Source: Halostella pelagica
GTDB taxonomy: Archaea > Halobacteriota > Halobacteria > Halobacteriales > Natronoarchaeaceae
Length of the DNA stretch: 64,000 nucleotides
NCBI GenBank assembly: GCA_005954745.1
Contig: CP040680.1
Location: 186,001-250,000 of the forward strand
Direction: 5' to 3'
Positions 23,538 through 31,494 of the stretch are shown here, in pieces. The notes beneath the pieces are model-generated. The model was not told the DNA's origin and did no database searches. It saw nothing but the letters and a program-made list of their open reading frames with translations. Position numbers and translations under genes: made by a program. Positions within the stretch are counted from its first letter, which is position 1, and the number at the start of each line of letters is the position of its first letter.

Positions 23538-25991
23538 ATGACCCACGACACACCCGCCTCAGCGGCCCGTTATGCACACAAGTATATCGTAGACACGCCG
23601 CTCGTCGGAAACGTCCTCAAGCACGCGGGCGAGTACGACGCGAAGACGGATCCGGAGGAGACGACGTCACTCGCGGCCCACATCATCAACGCGATGACGG
23701 TCGGAGTGAACACCTTCGTGTACAACGCCGTCGACGGCGGCCGCGACATCATGGAACTCGAAGAGGAACTCTCGGTGCTCACGGCAGCGCTCGCGCTCCA
23801 CGACACGAACAAGTACGTCCGCGAGGCGTACGGTGTCGAAACGGACGGGAACACGAGCGAGGCCTTCGACGCCTACTTCGAGAACGGCGACGACTTCGGC
23901 ATTGAGGAATTCCTTGGCGAGGGCTACCGCGACGACCTCCACTATCTCGTCCAGCGGACGGAGGTGAACGAGGACAGCCGTGAAACCCGCGGAACGGAGA
24001 CAGAGTTCGCCGGTCTCGATCGTTACTGTCAGATTGGCGACCAAGTTGCGTCAGTTATCCTTCGAGACGGTATCAAGGGTGGGTCCGCCAAACTGTGCAA
24101 GAAACTCGACGCCGACGAGGTCCACCTCATCGAGCTGACGCAGGTCGAGCAGCCGATCCTCAACGATGAACTCCTCGGCGCGACGAAGGAAGTCATTTCG
24201 GGAGAGGACGATGGTGAAGAGTACGGCGTCGTCGTCGGGAGTACGCCCGATCGCGTGCTGTATCTCGGTGACGAGGTCGACCGCGACGTGCTTCGAGAAC
24301 GTGTCGGGAGCCACCTGAGTGAGCAACTCGTCGAGACCGAGCGGTATTCGTTCTCGTGTAAGCTGAACTGGAACTCGTTCGACTACGACATCCTCTCCGA
24401 GTTTGCGCTCGACCCGGAGAAGAAAGAGGAGATCATCGCGACGACGTTCCGAGACCTCCTCTCAGACGGGACCGCCGGCGTCGAAGGATTTGAACACATC
24501 CGGGACGACTTCGATCCGTACTTCTCGGTCCTCGCGAAGGCGGTCTACATCGACGGCCAATCGGAGTTCGACGACGAAGACGTGCAGGCCGCGTACGACG
24601 AAATATACGAGGAACAAGGCCCGCAGAAGGTCAAGATCCACTTCGTCGCGTACCTCCTCCGGAACTTCGAGGAACACCGTGAGTTCCTCGAGAAACTTCG
24701 AGAGAACGTTCGGCCCCGTCTGCACGATGACCTCGAAGCGGAATCGGACGCGATCGGTTCCGTCGTGGACCGGTTCTTCGACGCGACGACGTCCGCGCCA
24801 CTTGGCTCGAAGGGGGAGATGTGCTTCCTCTGCGGGACCGAGGCGGAGACGGACTACCAGAAGGGGCTATCGGCGGTCTATCGAACCCAGGAGTTCTCGC
24901 GACGTGTCCGCCCACACGCGAAGTACAAGAAGATCTGCGAGGTGTGTAACCTCGAGTACGCGCTCCTCGCGGACACGTGCGAACGCGCCGACGTCAACCT
25001 GAACTCGAACGTCGGCGTTGCGTACTACTACTTCGACGAGTTCCTGGGGGACATCCGTCTCCGTGGTGGACGCGTCGGCCTCCAGCAGGGCGAGACGATC
25101 GACCTCAGCGACACGGAGGTAGAAACGAATCTTCTCAAACCCCAGTACTATATCCAGCCGTTCAATTTCGGTGGACATCCCGCGATGGGCGAAAAAAACC
25201 ACCGGATGGTCATCGTTCGACAGCTAATGCAGGCGGCACAGGACGCCGGCATGAAGATCGTCCTCGGCCGCCCGTTCACGCGCTTCGAGAGCTCTAATGC
25301 GGCGTTCGTCGACGAGGACGCGATCCGCCAGCAGGAACTGCTCGATCTGGATGTAGCTGATCGGTTCGGACCGCTCCCGCCGTTCGCCGACCGTGACGAC
25401 GGACACGAGCAGTCGCACCTCCGACGTGCGCTCGCGCTTTGCAAGATCATCGCTACCGTCGGACAGGAGGCGGGGATGCGGAATTCCTATCTCCAACTCG
25501 ACCGAGACACGTTTCACCACCTCGCTAACTTCGCCGTACAGAACCACGAGAACGCGACTCACCTCTCCGACCTCGAGTCGTATCTCGAAACCTACCACAT
25601 GGACCAACTCATGGACATGAAAACCGTCGCCGAACGAGGAGTCGATCTCTTCGGCGAACAGTACGACAGCAAGTACAAGAAGACGAAGATCTTCCGCGAG
25701 GCGATCGACGCGTTCCTCAGCGGGAAGAACCAGCGGATGTCCGATGACGACCTCCGCGAACACGTAGCGGCACAAGTGTACGACGCGGCGGACCGCGAAG
25801 ACTACGCCGGCTACGTTACCGTAGAAGAGGCGGAGGCGTTCGTTGACGCCCTACAGGCGTATCTCGTCGAGAACGATCTCAACTCACTCAAGAAACTCTC
25901 CGACTGGGAGAACGCGCTCGTCAACTCGTACCTGTACGCCTACGAGCAGGTTCTGTACGAGGACGACGACACCGAATCGTCCGATAACTAA
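23538..25991 (+). CDS. cas10d: Cas10d (Csc3) large subunit with HD nuclease domain, type I-D
   Basis: The protein has 817 residues from ATG 23538, which has a GGAG site nearby. The N-terminus holds an HD nuclease domain: H48 in SLAAHIINAM and the HD pair at 88-89 in ALALHDTNKY. The centre has a zinc finger (MCFLCGTE ... CEVCN, ~425-470), and the C-terminal part is the palm-like region without a GGDD cyclase motif, as in Cas10d. HD fused to the large subunit, with a separate HD-less Cas3 helicase, is the hallmark of type I-D. An in-frame ATG at 23448 with a TATA box 26 nt upstream could add 30 less acidic residues; I prefer 23538, but the transcript probably starts near 23448. Confidence 0.9.
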   Translation: MTHDTPASAARYAHKYIVDTPLVGNVLKHAGEYDAKTDPEETTSLAAHIINAMTVGVNTFVYNAVDGGRDIMELEEELSVLTAALALHDTNKYVREAYGVETDGNTSEAFDAYFENGDDFGIEEFLGEGYRDDLHYLVQRTEVNEDSRETRGTETEFAGLDRYCQIGDQVASVILRDGIKGGSAKLCKKLDADEVHLIELTQVEQPILNDELLGATKEVISGEDDGEEYGVVVGSTPDRVLYLGDEVDRDVLRERVGSHLSEQLVETERYSFSCKLNWNSFDYDILSEFALDPEKKEEIIATTFRDLLSDGTAGVEGFEHIRDDFDPYFSVLAKAVYIDGQSEFDDEDVQAAYDEIYEEQGPQKVKIHFVAYLLRNFEEHREFLEKLRENVRPRLHDDLEAESDAIGSVVDRFFDATTSAPLGSKGEMCFLCGTEAETDYQKGLSAVYRTQEFSRRVRPHAKYKKICEVCNLEYALLADTCERADVNLNSNVGVAYYYFDEFLGDIRLRGGRVGLQQGETIDLSDTEVETNLLKPQYYIQPFNFGGHPAMGEKNHRMVIVRQLMQAAQDAGMKIVLGRPFTRFESSNAAFVDEDAIRQQELLDLDVADRFGPLPPFADRDDGHEQSHLRRALALCKIIATVGQEAGMRNSYLQLDRDTFHHLANFAVQNHENATHLSDLESYLETYHMDQLMDMKTVAERGVDLFGEQYDSKYKKTKIFREAIDAFLSGKNQRMSDDDLREHVAAQVYDAADREDYAGYVTVEEAEAFVDALQAYLVENDLNSLKKLSDWENALVNSYLYAYEQVLYEDDDTESSDN

Positions 25992-26010
25992 TCCCCTTAA
26001 CTGATCCACA

Positions 26011-26952
26011 ATGACTCTCACGTACCCCGAATCCGGCCTCGTCGACTCGTTCGAAATCTACCGCACGGAGAAGCCGAGCGTCACGCTCGTCGTCGAACGC
26101 GAGATCACCGAACCGACGCTGTTCCGCAACTCCAACAACGACCGTGCGGAGACCCAGCAGTTCGGTGACCAGTTGCACGCACAGGTGAACGGCGAGAAGT
26201 TCACGAGCAAGGAGCGGCTCAGCGGTCTCGACCTGCTCCGGTCGCTCGACGACGAACTCGTCGGCGACGAATACACGTATAACGAACCCGCGACGCTCGA
26301 CGAATCGATCAACGTCGGAACGATCACGTACGGCCTCGCCGGCACCGGCGACCAGGACTTCGCGATCAAGTCCCGCGTCATCGAGGGCTACACGTACACG
26401 ACCGACGAGTACGACCTGATGAACAAGGAGACCCGGAACGCGGTGTACGAGTCCGGGACGATGCGTACCGACGAGAACGAACAGTCCGAAGCGCTGTTCG
26501 ACTACGTCAAAGTCCAACCAGGGAACTCGCTCGTCCACTTCATCACGCTCGAAGCCGCGACGGGTCCGATGCTCCTCTACGCGCTCCACAACGTTCTCAA
26601 CACGGGACGGTACGGAGCCCGCGAGACGCGGACCGGGCGTAATGTCCGCAACTCGATCCGTGGCGTTATCCTCGGCGAGCACGACACATCGCTTTCGACG
26701 GGGGAGCTCCTGATGGAATACCACGAGGAGGACGACGCGGTCGGGGACAGTATTGCTGAATATGTCGAGGACGTCCGCCGAACCGATTGGGAGGTTTACG
26801 GCGACTTCGACGGTGCGGACGCATTCCCTGAGTGGTACGAGGAGATGCGGGCCGTTGCGTCGCGGGAGACTGACGACGCCGACGAGATCCTCCTAGAGGA
26901 ATTCGGTCGTCTTACCGAAGCGGCGACGGACGTGTTCAGTTCCGATGATTGA
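26011..26952 (+). CDS. csc2: Csc2 (type I-D Cas7 backbone subunit)
   Basis: The product has 313 residues. Its position between cas10d and csc1 and its content fit Csc2: LVDSFEIYRTEKPSVTLVVE at the start, a thumb-like region with SGTMRTDENEQSEALFDYVK (~150-170), and RYGARETRTGRNVRNSIRGV (~205-225), the last typical of Cas7-like RNA-binding folds. It would polymerise along the crRNA spacer. It starts 19 nt after cas10d and its end overlaps csc1 by 8 nt. Confidence 0.85.
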   Translation: MTLTYPESGLVDSFEIYRTEKPSVTLVVEREITEPTLFRNSNNDRAETQQFGDQLHAQVNGEKFTSKERLSGLDLLRSLDDELVGDEYTYNEPATLDESINVGTITYGLAGTGDQDFAIKSRVIEGYTYTTDEYDLMNKETRNAVYESGTMRTDENEQSEALFDYVKVQPGNSLVHFITLEAATGPMLLYALHNVLNTGRYGARETRTGRNVRNSIRGVILGEHDTSLSTGELLMEYHEEDDAVGDSIAEYVEDVRRTDWEVYGDFDGADAFPEWYEEMRAVASRETDDADEILLEEFGRLTEAATDVFSSDD

Positions 26953-27646
26953 GCAGACGTACGAGGCACAGCTGTACGCTCCGCTGTTCTACTCGAGCGC
27001 GGAGGGGAGATCCGTACGGACCCAGCCGTTGCTATCCGCGACCGCACTTATGCACGCGATCGGCTACCGGTACTGCGGGCTCGAGAAGCGGTACGCGCTC
27101 GTTGGCGACGACGCGACATCTCCCTCGTACGATCACCTCCGCGAGCTACCGCTGTTCGTGAGCGACATGCGTCCAGTCGCTGTCAAGGCCGATGAACGGA
27201 CGTTCCGGAGTACCGACTACCGCTCCGAACGGCACTTCACGACGGCGGATCCGGACGTTGCCGAACAGGTGACCGGTGGGAAGTCAGTCCCGGAGGTTCT
27301 CGAACGCTCGGGTGCTGGCTGGCAGACCATCCGCCGATATCACGGCCTCTCGCCCGGATCAACCTTTGAATTCACCGTCTGGAGTGACGAACCGCTTCCA
27401 GAGCGGCCGTCGTTTCGAATGGGTATCGGACAAACAGGGGAGTTCCGCGCGAGCGAAACCGACCTCAACCAGCTCGTGCTGAACGAGTTCCTCCTTGAGG
27501 AAGTCTACGACCTCCCGACCGAGACGCTAAGCGAACTCTTGGAGCGGAGCGACTCGTTCAAGCGCGGTAACGACCCTCGACTCCAGCACTTCGTCGGCGT
27601 TGATCCGAAGTACGCACGTGAGACAATCATCCCGGAGGTGAGCTAG
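26945..27646 (+). CDS. csc1: Csc1 (type I-D Cas5 subunit)
   Basis: The 233-residue protein starts with the strand pattern of Cas5-like RAMPs (EQTYEAQLYAPLFYSSAEGR), then TQPLLSATALMHAIGYRYC, equivalent to the conserved second helix of Csc1. Cas5-type subunits cap the 5' handle of the crRNA. The gene overlaps the end of csc2 by 8 nt and stops (TAG 27644-27646) directly before the ATG of cas3, so translation is coupled throughout. Confidence 0.82.
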   Translation: MIEQTYEAQLYAPLFYSSAEGRSVRTQPLLSATALMHAIGYRYCGLEKRYALVGDDATSPSYDHLRELPLFVSDMRPVAVKADERTFRSTDYRSERHFTTADPDVAEQVTGGKSVPEVLERSGAGWQTIRRYHGLSPGSTFEFTVWSDEPLPERPSFRMGIGQTGEFRASETDLNQLVLNEFLLEEVYDLPTETLSELLERSDSFKRGNDPRLQHFVGVDPKYARETIIPEVS

Positions 27647-29530
27647 ATGCGTGTGCAGAGCGCCGCTATTGCGACCGAACCGCCCGCAGAGGGGTTCGCT
27701 GAACGGGACTTCGACCACGCCCGGGCGTTCCAGAACCGCATCGCCGAGTGGGCGCACGACGACGCCGCGGAACCGGTCGGCGTCCTCCGAGCACCGACCG
27801 GTGCGGGGAAGACCGCGACGTTTTACGAGGTGGTTGAGAAGAACGCCCTGACGCTCGTCGTCTACCCAACGAACGCGCTCCTTGACCAACAGCTCGAACG
27901 GTTCCGCGAGTGGGAGGACGTCAGCGCTGAACCGCTCAACGCCGACACGCTCACCGGTCACGGAGACGAACGCGTCGAGAACCTCCTACAGCATGCCGAC
28001 CGCTTCGAAGGCCACGATGTTGTCGTCACAAACCCCGATATCCTGCAGGCGATCATTCAGAACATGTATCAGGGTTCGACGAAGCCGATGGCGTTCTTCA
28101 ACCGTTTCGACGCAGTTGTCTACGACGAGTTTCACTTCTACGACGATATCGCCGCAAGCGGGCTCCTCCTGCAGATGCACGTCATGCACGACCGACGCGA
28201 AACGAACATCCTCCTCGCGTCCGCAACGCCGAACGAGTCGTTCGTCGAATTCGTCGAAGACGAGCTCTCGATCCCAGTCCGGGACGTCACCGCCGAGTAC
28301 GTCTCTGACGGCGATCAGTTCCGCCAGCCGGTGACCGTGGACAGACACGAGGTGCGTACGATCGGCGAGGAGCGGGAAGCCGTCGCGGAGCGTCTCCAAG
28401 AACTTGTCAACGACGCCAACGACCCTGACGAACCGCAGGTCGCGCTCGTATTCAACAGCGTTGCCGCGAGCAACGACTTCCACGCGTACCTTGCTGAGGA
28501 GTTCTCCGAAGTATTCGAACACGCCGTGAAGGACAACGGGTTCGACACGAACGATCCGGACGCGGATCTCGAGTCCGGGGATTTCTTCGTTCTCAACACG
28601 ACAAGCAAGGGCGAAGTCGGATTGGACTACGACATTCAGACGCTGTTCATGGAGACTCCGGCAACGCCGAGCGCGTTCCTCCAGCGGTTCGGACGTGCCG
28701 GCCGGGAGCACGAAGCAATCGTCCACCTGTTCGGCCTTGACGATATGGCGTGGCCGGACGAAATGAGCTATCTCGACTTTGTCGACTCGATTTACGACGC
28801 GCTCGGAGCGCATCGAAGCCGAGACGAGGAGATCGCGACCCTCCGAAGTCTCGTCGGGATGCGTGGGGCGTACGCGATTCACTCTCGGATGGCCGATGAC
28901 GAGTGGTTTGGACCGGAACTGTTCGAGGACTTCGAGTCGGTCTCCGAGTACGGAAAGTGGCGCGCGTTCTTCCGCGCCGTTGACTCGACCTTAGAGAGTG
29001 CCGGCGAATTCGGGTCCCCAATCATGCAGAACAGTTCCACCCGGAAGATACTTGACTTCGCACGACACTGCTTTGGGACCTTCGAGAGCCTCCGTGGCCG
29101 CTCGTTACCGGTTGACATTCGGTATCCACGGGGTGACAGAGAGGCGCTCACGTCATACGACCTCTTGACGACGCTTCGATACTATGACATCGAGAATATC
29201 GAGTCTGACGGGACACTCGTCGTCGAGCGTCGAAACTCGGAGCAACCGGTCGCGATCACCGCTCGATTCCCCGGATACAATAATCGACCGCGTGACTACA
29301 GTGGTTCCAACAGCGAGATCGAGGAGATGTTCTCCCGGTGGATCTACCCGGAGATCGAGGAGTCAGACCTCACCGAGACAGAAGTCGACGAAGGTGTACT
29401 CCGCCAGTTTTTCTCCGATCTCTCGCTACCGAAGGCGGTGGTGCCGATCGAAGTCCGATACGGCCAGTACGTCGCATATATCCAACAGGATCGGGTCACG
29501 TCCGTAGACGTCGAGCGCCGCCAAATATGA
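27647..29530 (+). CDS. cas3: Cas3' helicase without HD domain, type I-D
   Basis: The protein is 627 residues. Helicase motifs are complete: Walker A APTGAGKT (~49-56), DEFH box VVYDEFHFYDD (~158-168), LASATP motif III (~190) and QRFGRAGR motif VI (~345-352). There is no HD nuclease, which here is on Cas10d; this division of labour marks type I-D. It unwinds the target for degradation. ATG 27647 immediately follows the csc1 stop, and its own stop overlaps cas4 (ATGA at 29527). Confidence 0.92.
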   Translation: MRVQSAAIATEPPAEGFAERDFDHARAFQNRIAEWAHDDAAEPVGVLRAPTGAGKTATFYEVVEKNALTLVVYPTNALLDQQLERFREWEDVSAEPLNADTLTGHGDERVENLLQHADRFEGHDVVVTNPDILQAIIQNMYQGSTKPMAFFNRFDAVVYDEFHFYDDIAASGLLLQMHVMHDRRETNILLASATPNESFVEFVEDELSIPVRDVTAEYVSDGDQFRQPVTVDRHEVRTIGEEREAVAERLQELVNDANDPDEPQVALVFNSVAASNDFHAYLAEEFSEVFEHAVKDNGFDTNDPDADLESGDFFVLNTTSKGEVGLDYDIQTLFMETPATPSAFLQRFGRAGREHEAIVHLFGLDDMAWPDEMSYLDFVDSIYDALGAHRSRDEEIATLRSLVGMRGAYAIHSRMADDEWFGPELFEDFESVSEYGKWRAFFRAVDSTLESAGEFGSPIMQNSSTRKILDFARHCFGTFESLRGRSLPVDIRYPRGDREALTSYDLLTTLRYYDIENIESDGTLVVERRNSEQPVAITARFPGYNNRPRDYSGSNSEIEEMFSRWIYPEIEESDLTETEVDEGVLRQFFSDLSLPKAVVPIEVRYGQYVAYIQQDRVTSVDVERRQI

Positions 29531-30117
29531 CCGAGGAACTGATCAACGTCTCCGACCTGAATCAGTACAGTTACTGCCCTCGTCGCTACTGGTATCTCCA
29601 CTTCTTTGACACGCAGGGAGACAACTACGAGCGTACTGAGGGGACATCTCTCCACGGATCGAAGTCGGAGCGCGGGGGGTGGGTCGACGAACTCTACCTC
29701 GAAGACGAGGATCTTGGACTTAAAGGGAGGATAGACATCCTTGAACTCCATGACGACCTGATCCCGATCGAGCGTAAACGCGCAGAAGGAGGAGACTACT
29801 ACTGGAGCGACGAACTCCAGCTCGCTGGGTACTGTCTCCTGTTGGAATCGTATCTGGGAGAGCCGGTTCGAGAGGGGGCGATTTACCTCTATGAGACTGA
29901 CCAGCGCATGCACGTACGAATTACCGAGGATCACCGGGACGCGGTTCGCGAACGGGTTGAGGAGATGCGTTCAATGTCTCCAGACGATGTTCCATCGATA
30001 ACGGATAATCCGCAAAAGTGTACCGCATGTTCGGTTCGGTCGTACTGTCTCCCCAAGGAGACGTTGGAGCTTGAACCCGGACGCATGCCGAGTCCAGAGT
30101 GGGAGGAATACGTATGA
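29527..30117 (+). CDS. cas4: Cas4 RecB-like exonuclease (adaptation)
   Basis: This is a 196-residue protein. The first iron-sulfur cysteine is C17 (YSYCPRRYWY); the RecB nuclease core has D70 in GRIDILEL and E82/K84 in IERKRAEG; the remaining cluster cysteines are C165, C168 and C174 (CTACSVRSYC). Cas4 trims prespacers and selects the PAM with Cas1-Cas2. ATG 29527 overlaps the cas3 stop as ATGA, and the cas1 start overlaps its end in the same way, so the longer reading from 29338 is wrong. Confidence 0.93.
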   Translation: MTEELINVSDLNQYSYCPRRYWYLHFFDTQGDNYERTEGTSLHGSKSERGGWVDELYLEDEDLGLKGRIDILELHDDLIPIERKRAEGGDYYWSDELQLAGYCLLLESYLGEPVREGAIYLYETDQRMHVRITEDHRDAVRERVEEMRSMSPDDVPSITDNPQKCTACSVRSYCLPKETLELEPGRMPSPEWEEYV

Positions 30118-31109
30118 AGGCAAGCGAAGGGATGTTCGAGGACTCGGTCGTCTACGTCACGACGCAGGGTTCGCAGGTGCGTATCGACGGCGGTCAGGTC
30201 GTCATCTACGACGTGGACGGTGACGACGGTGAACTCGGATCGTTCCCCGTCGAGAAACTCGACACGATCAACGTCTTCGGTGGCGTGAACTTCTCGACGC
30301 CGTTCGTTGCGACGGCGAACGAGCACGGGATCGTGCTCAACTACTTCACACAGAACGGGAAGTATCGGGGGAGCTTTGTCCCGGAGCGTAACACGATCGC
30401 CGAAGTCCGCCGGGCGCAGTACGCGCTCGAGGACTGCGACGAGCTGGCGATCGCGAAGGCGATGATCGCGGCGAAGATCCGGAACGCGCGGACGATCCTC
30501 TCGCGGAAAGGCGTCCGAGGGACGACCGTCCTCAAGGATCTCGGTGAACGCGTTTCGAACGCGTCGAACAAGGACGATCTTCGCGGGATAGAGGGCGAGG
30601 CCGCAGAACGGTACTTCGGCCGACTCGACGAGACGCTCGTCGACGGCTGGACGTTCGAAACGCGCAGCAAACGACCGCCCGAAGACCACATCAACTCGCT
30701 GCTGTCGCTGACCTATGTGATGATGAAGAACGAGGTGTTGAGCGCGCTACGCTGCTACAACCTCGACCCCTTCCTGGGCGTACTCCACGCCGATCGGCAC
30801 GGACGACCATCGCTCGCGCTCGACCTCCAAGAGGAGTTTCGGCCGCTGTTCTGTGACGCATTCGTCACGCGCCTAATCAACCGTGGGACGATCACGCACG
30901 ATCAGTTCGGAAACGACAACCGACTCACCGACGACGGCTTCCAAACGTACTTGGACAAGTTCGACGGCTACATGGGCGAAGAGTTGACACACCCGCACTT
31001 CGAGTACCGCGTGAGTCGCCGAAAGGCGATCCGACAGCAAGTGATCCTCCTGCGGAAAGCGATCACGGGTGAGCTCGATGACTACCACGCGCTGGAGGTA
31101 TCGCGATGA
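30114..31109 (+). CDS. cas1: Cas1 integrase
   Basis: The product has 331 residues from ATG 30114 (overlap ATGA with cas4). Catalytic residues are visible: E160 in RGIEGEAAERYF, H225 in LGVLHADRHGRPSLALDL, and the acidic E240 in LQEEFRP. A beta-rich N-terminal domain is followed by the helical catalytic domain at normal length. Together with Cas2 it inserts spacers at the leader-repeat junctions; two arrays with near-identical repeats and leaders are available as targets. Confidence 0.95.
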   Translation: MKASEGMFEDSVVYVTTQGSQVRIDGGQVVIYDVDGDDGELGSFPVEKLDTINVFGGVNFSTPFVATANEHGIVLNYFTQNGKYRGSFVPERNTIAEVRRAQYALEDCDELAIAKAMIAAKIRNARTILSRKGVRGTTVLKDLGERVSNASNKDDLRGIEGEAAERYFGRLDETLVDGWTFETRSKRPPEDHINSLLSLTYVMMKNEVLSALRCYNLDPFLGVLHADRHGRPSLALDLQEEFRPLFCDAFVTRLINRGTITHDQFGNDNRLTDDGFQTYLDKFDGYMGEELTHPHFEYRVSRRKAIRQQVILLRKAITGELDDYHALEVSR

Positions 31110-31378
31110 GACTCGCAGTGACGTACGACGTCAGCGACGACACGAATCGTCGGCGCGTGTACCGGACGCTAGAACGATATGGAGCGTGGCGACAGTACAG
31201 CGTCTTCGAACTCAACGTGTCGAAGAGCGAGCGGGTCGAACTCGAAGATGAACTCGAAGGACACATCGAACCGGCGGACGGTGATCGAATCCGGCTGTAT
31301 CGGCTCTGCGAAGCCTGCCAAGAGGCGACGACAGATATCGGGAGCGAACCACCGGACGAGCAATCGAACGTCATCTGA
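31106..31378 (+). CDS. cas2: Cas2
   Basis: A 90-residue ferredoxin-like protein: MRLAVTYDVSDDTNRRRVYR with the conserved Asp near residue 8, then GAWRQYSVFELNVSKSERVE and RIRLYRLCEAC, the strand order of Cas2. It is the last gene of the cas operon, with ATG overlapping the cas1 stop (ATGA, 31106). The leader of array 2 starts within 10 nt of its stop. Confidence 0.95.
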   Translation: MRLAVTYDVSDDTNRRRVYRTLERYGAWRQYSVFELNVSKSERVELEDELEGHIEPADGDRIRLYRLCEACQEATTDIGSEPPDEQSNVI

Positions 31379-31386
31379 CGTCAACC

Positions 31387-31494
31387 TTCGTCGACCTTTT
31401 TCAAAGCTGTGTACAGCGGGGGTCCACGAAAGCGAGCGTCGCCCTCGTAGGTGGAGAAAGGTTTATGGACCGGCTCAAGCAAATTACACCCCCT
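31387..31494 (+). promoter_or_regulatory. leader of CRISPR array 2
   Basis: Block 31387-31430 (TTCGTCGACCTTTTTCAAAG ...) matches 38 of 44 positions of the array 1 leader. GTTTATGG at 31471-31478 is a likely TATA box, and the leader ends ACACCCCCT at the first repeat (31495). Confidence 0.8.

Noticed and set aside
23538-27646. First reading of the effector genes as type I-B (cas8b, cas7, cas5), the commonest haloarchaeal type
   Set aside because: The large subunit has an N-terminal HD domain and a zinc finger, and the Cas3 helicase has no HD; that combination and the Csc1/Csc2-like neighbours indicate type I-D.
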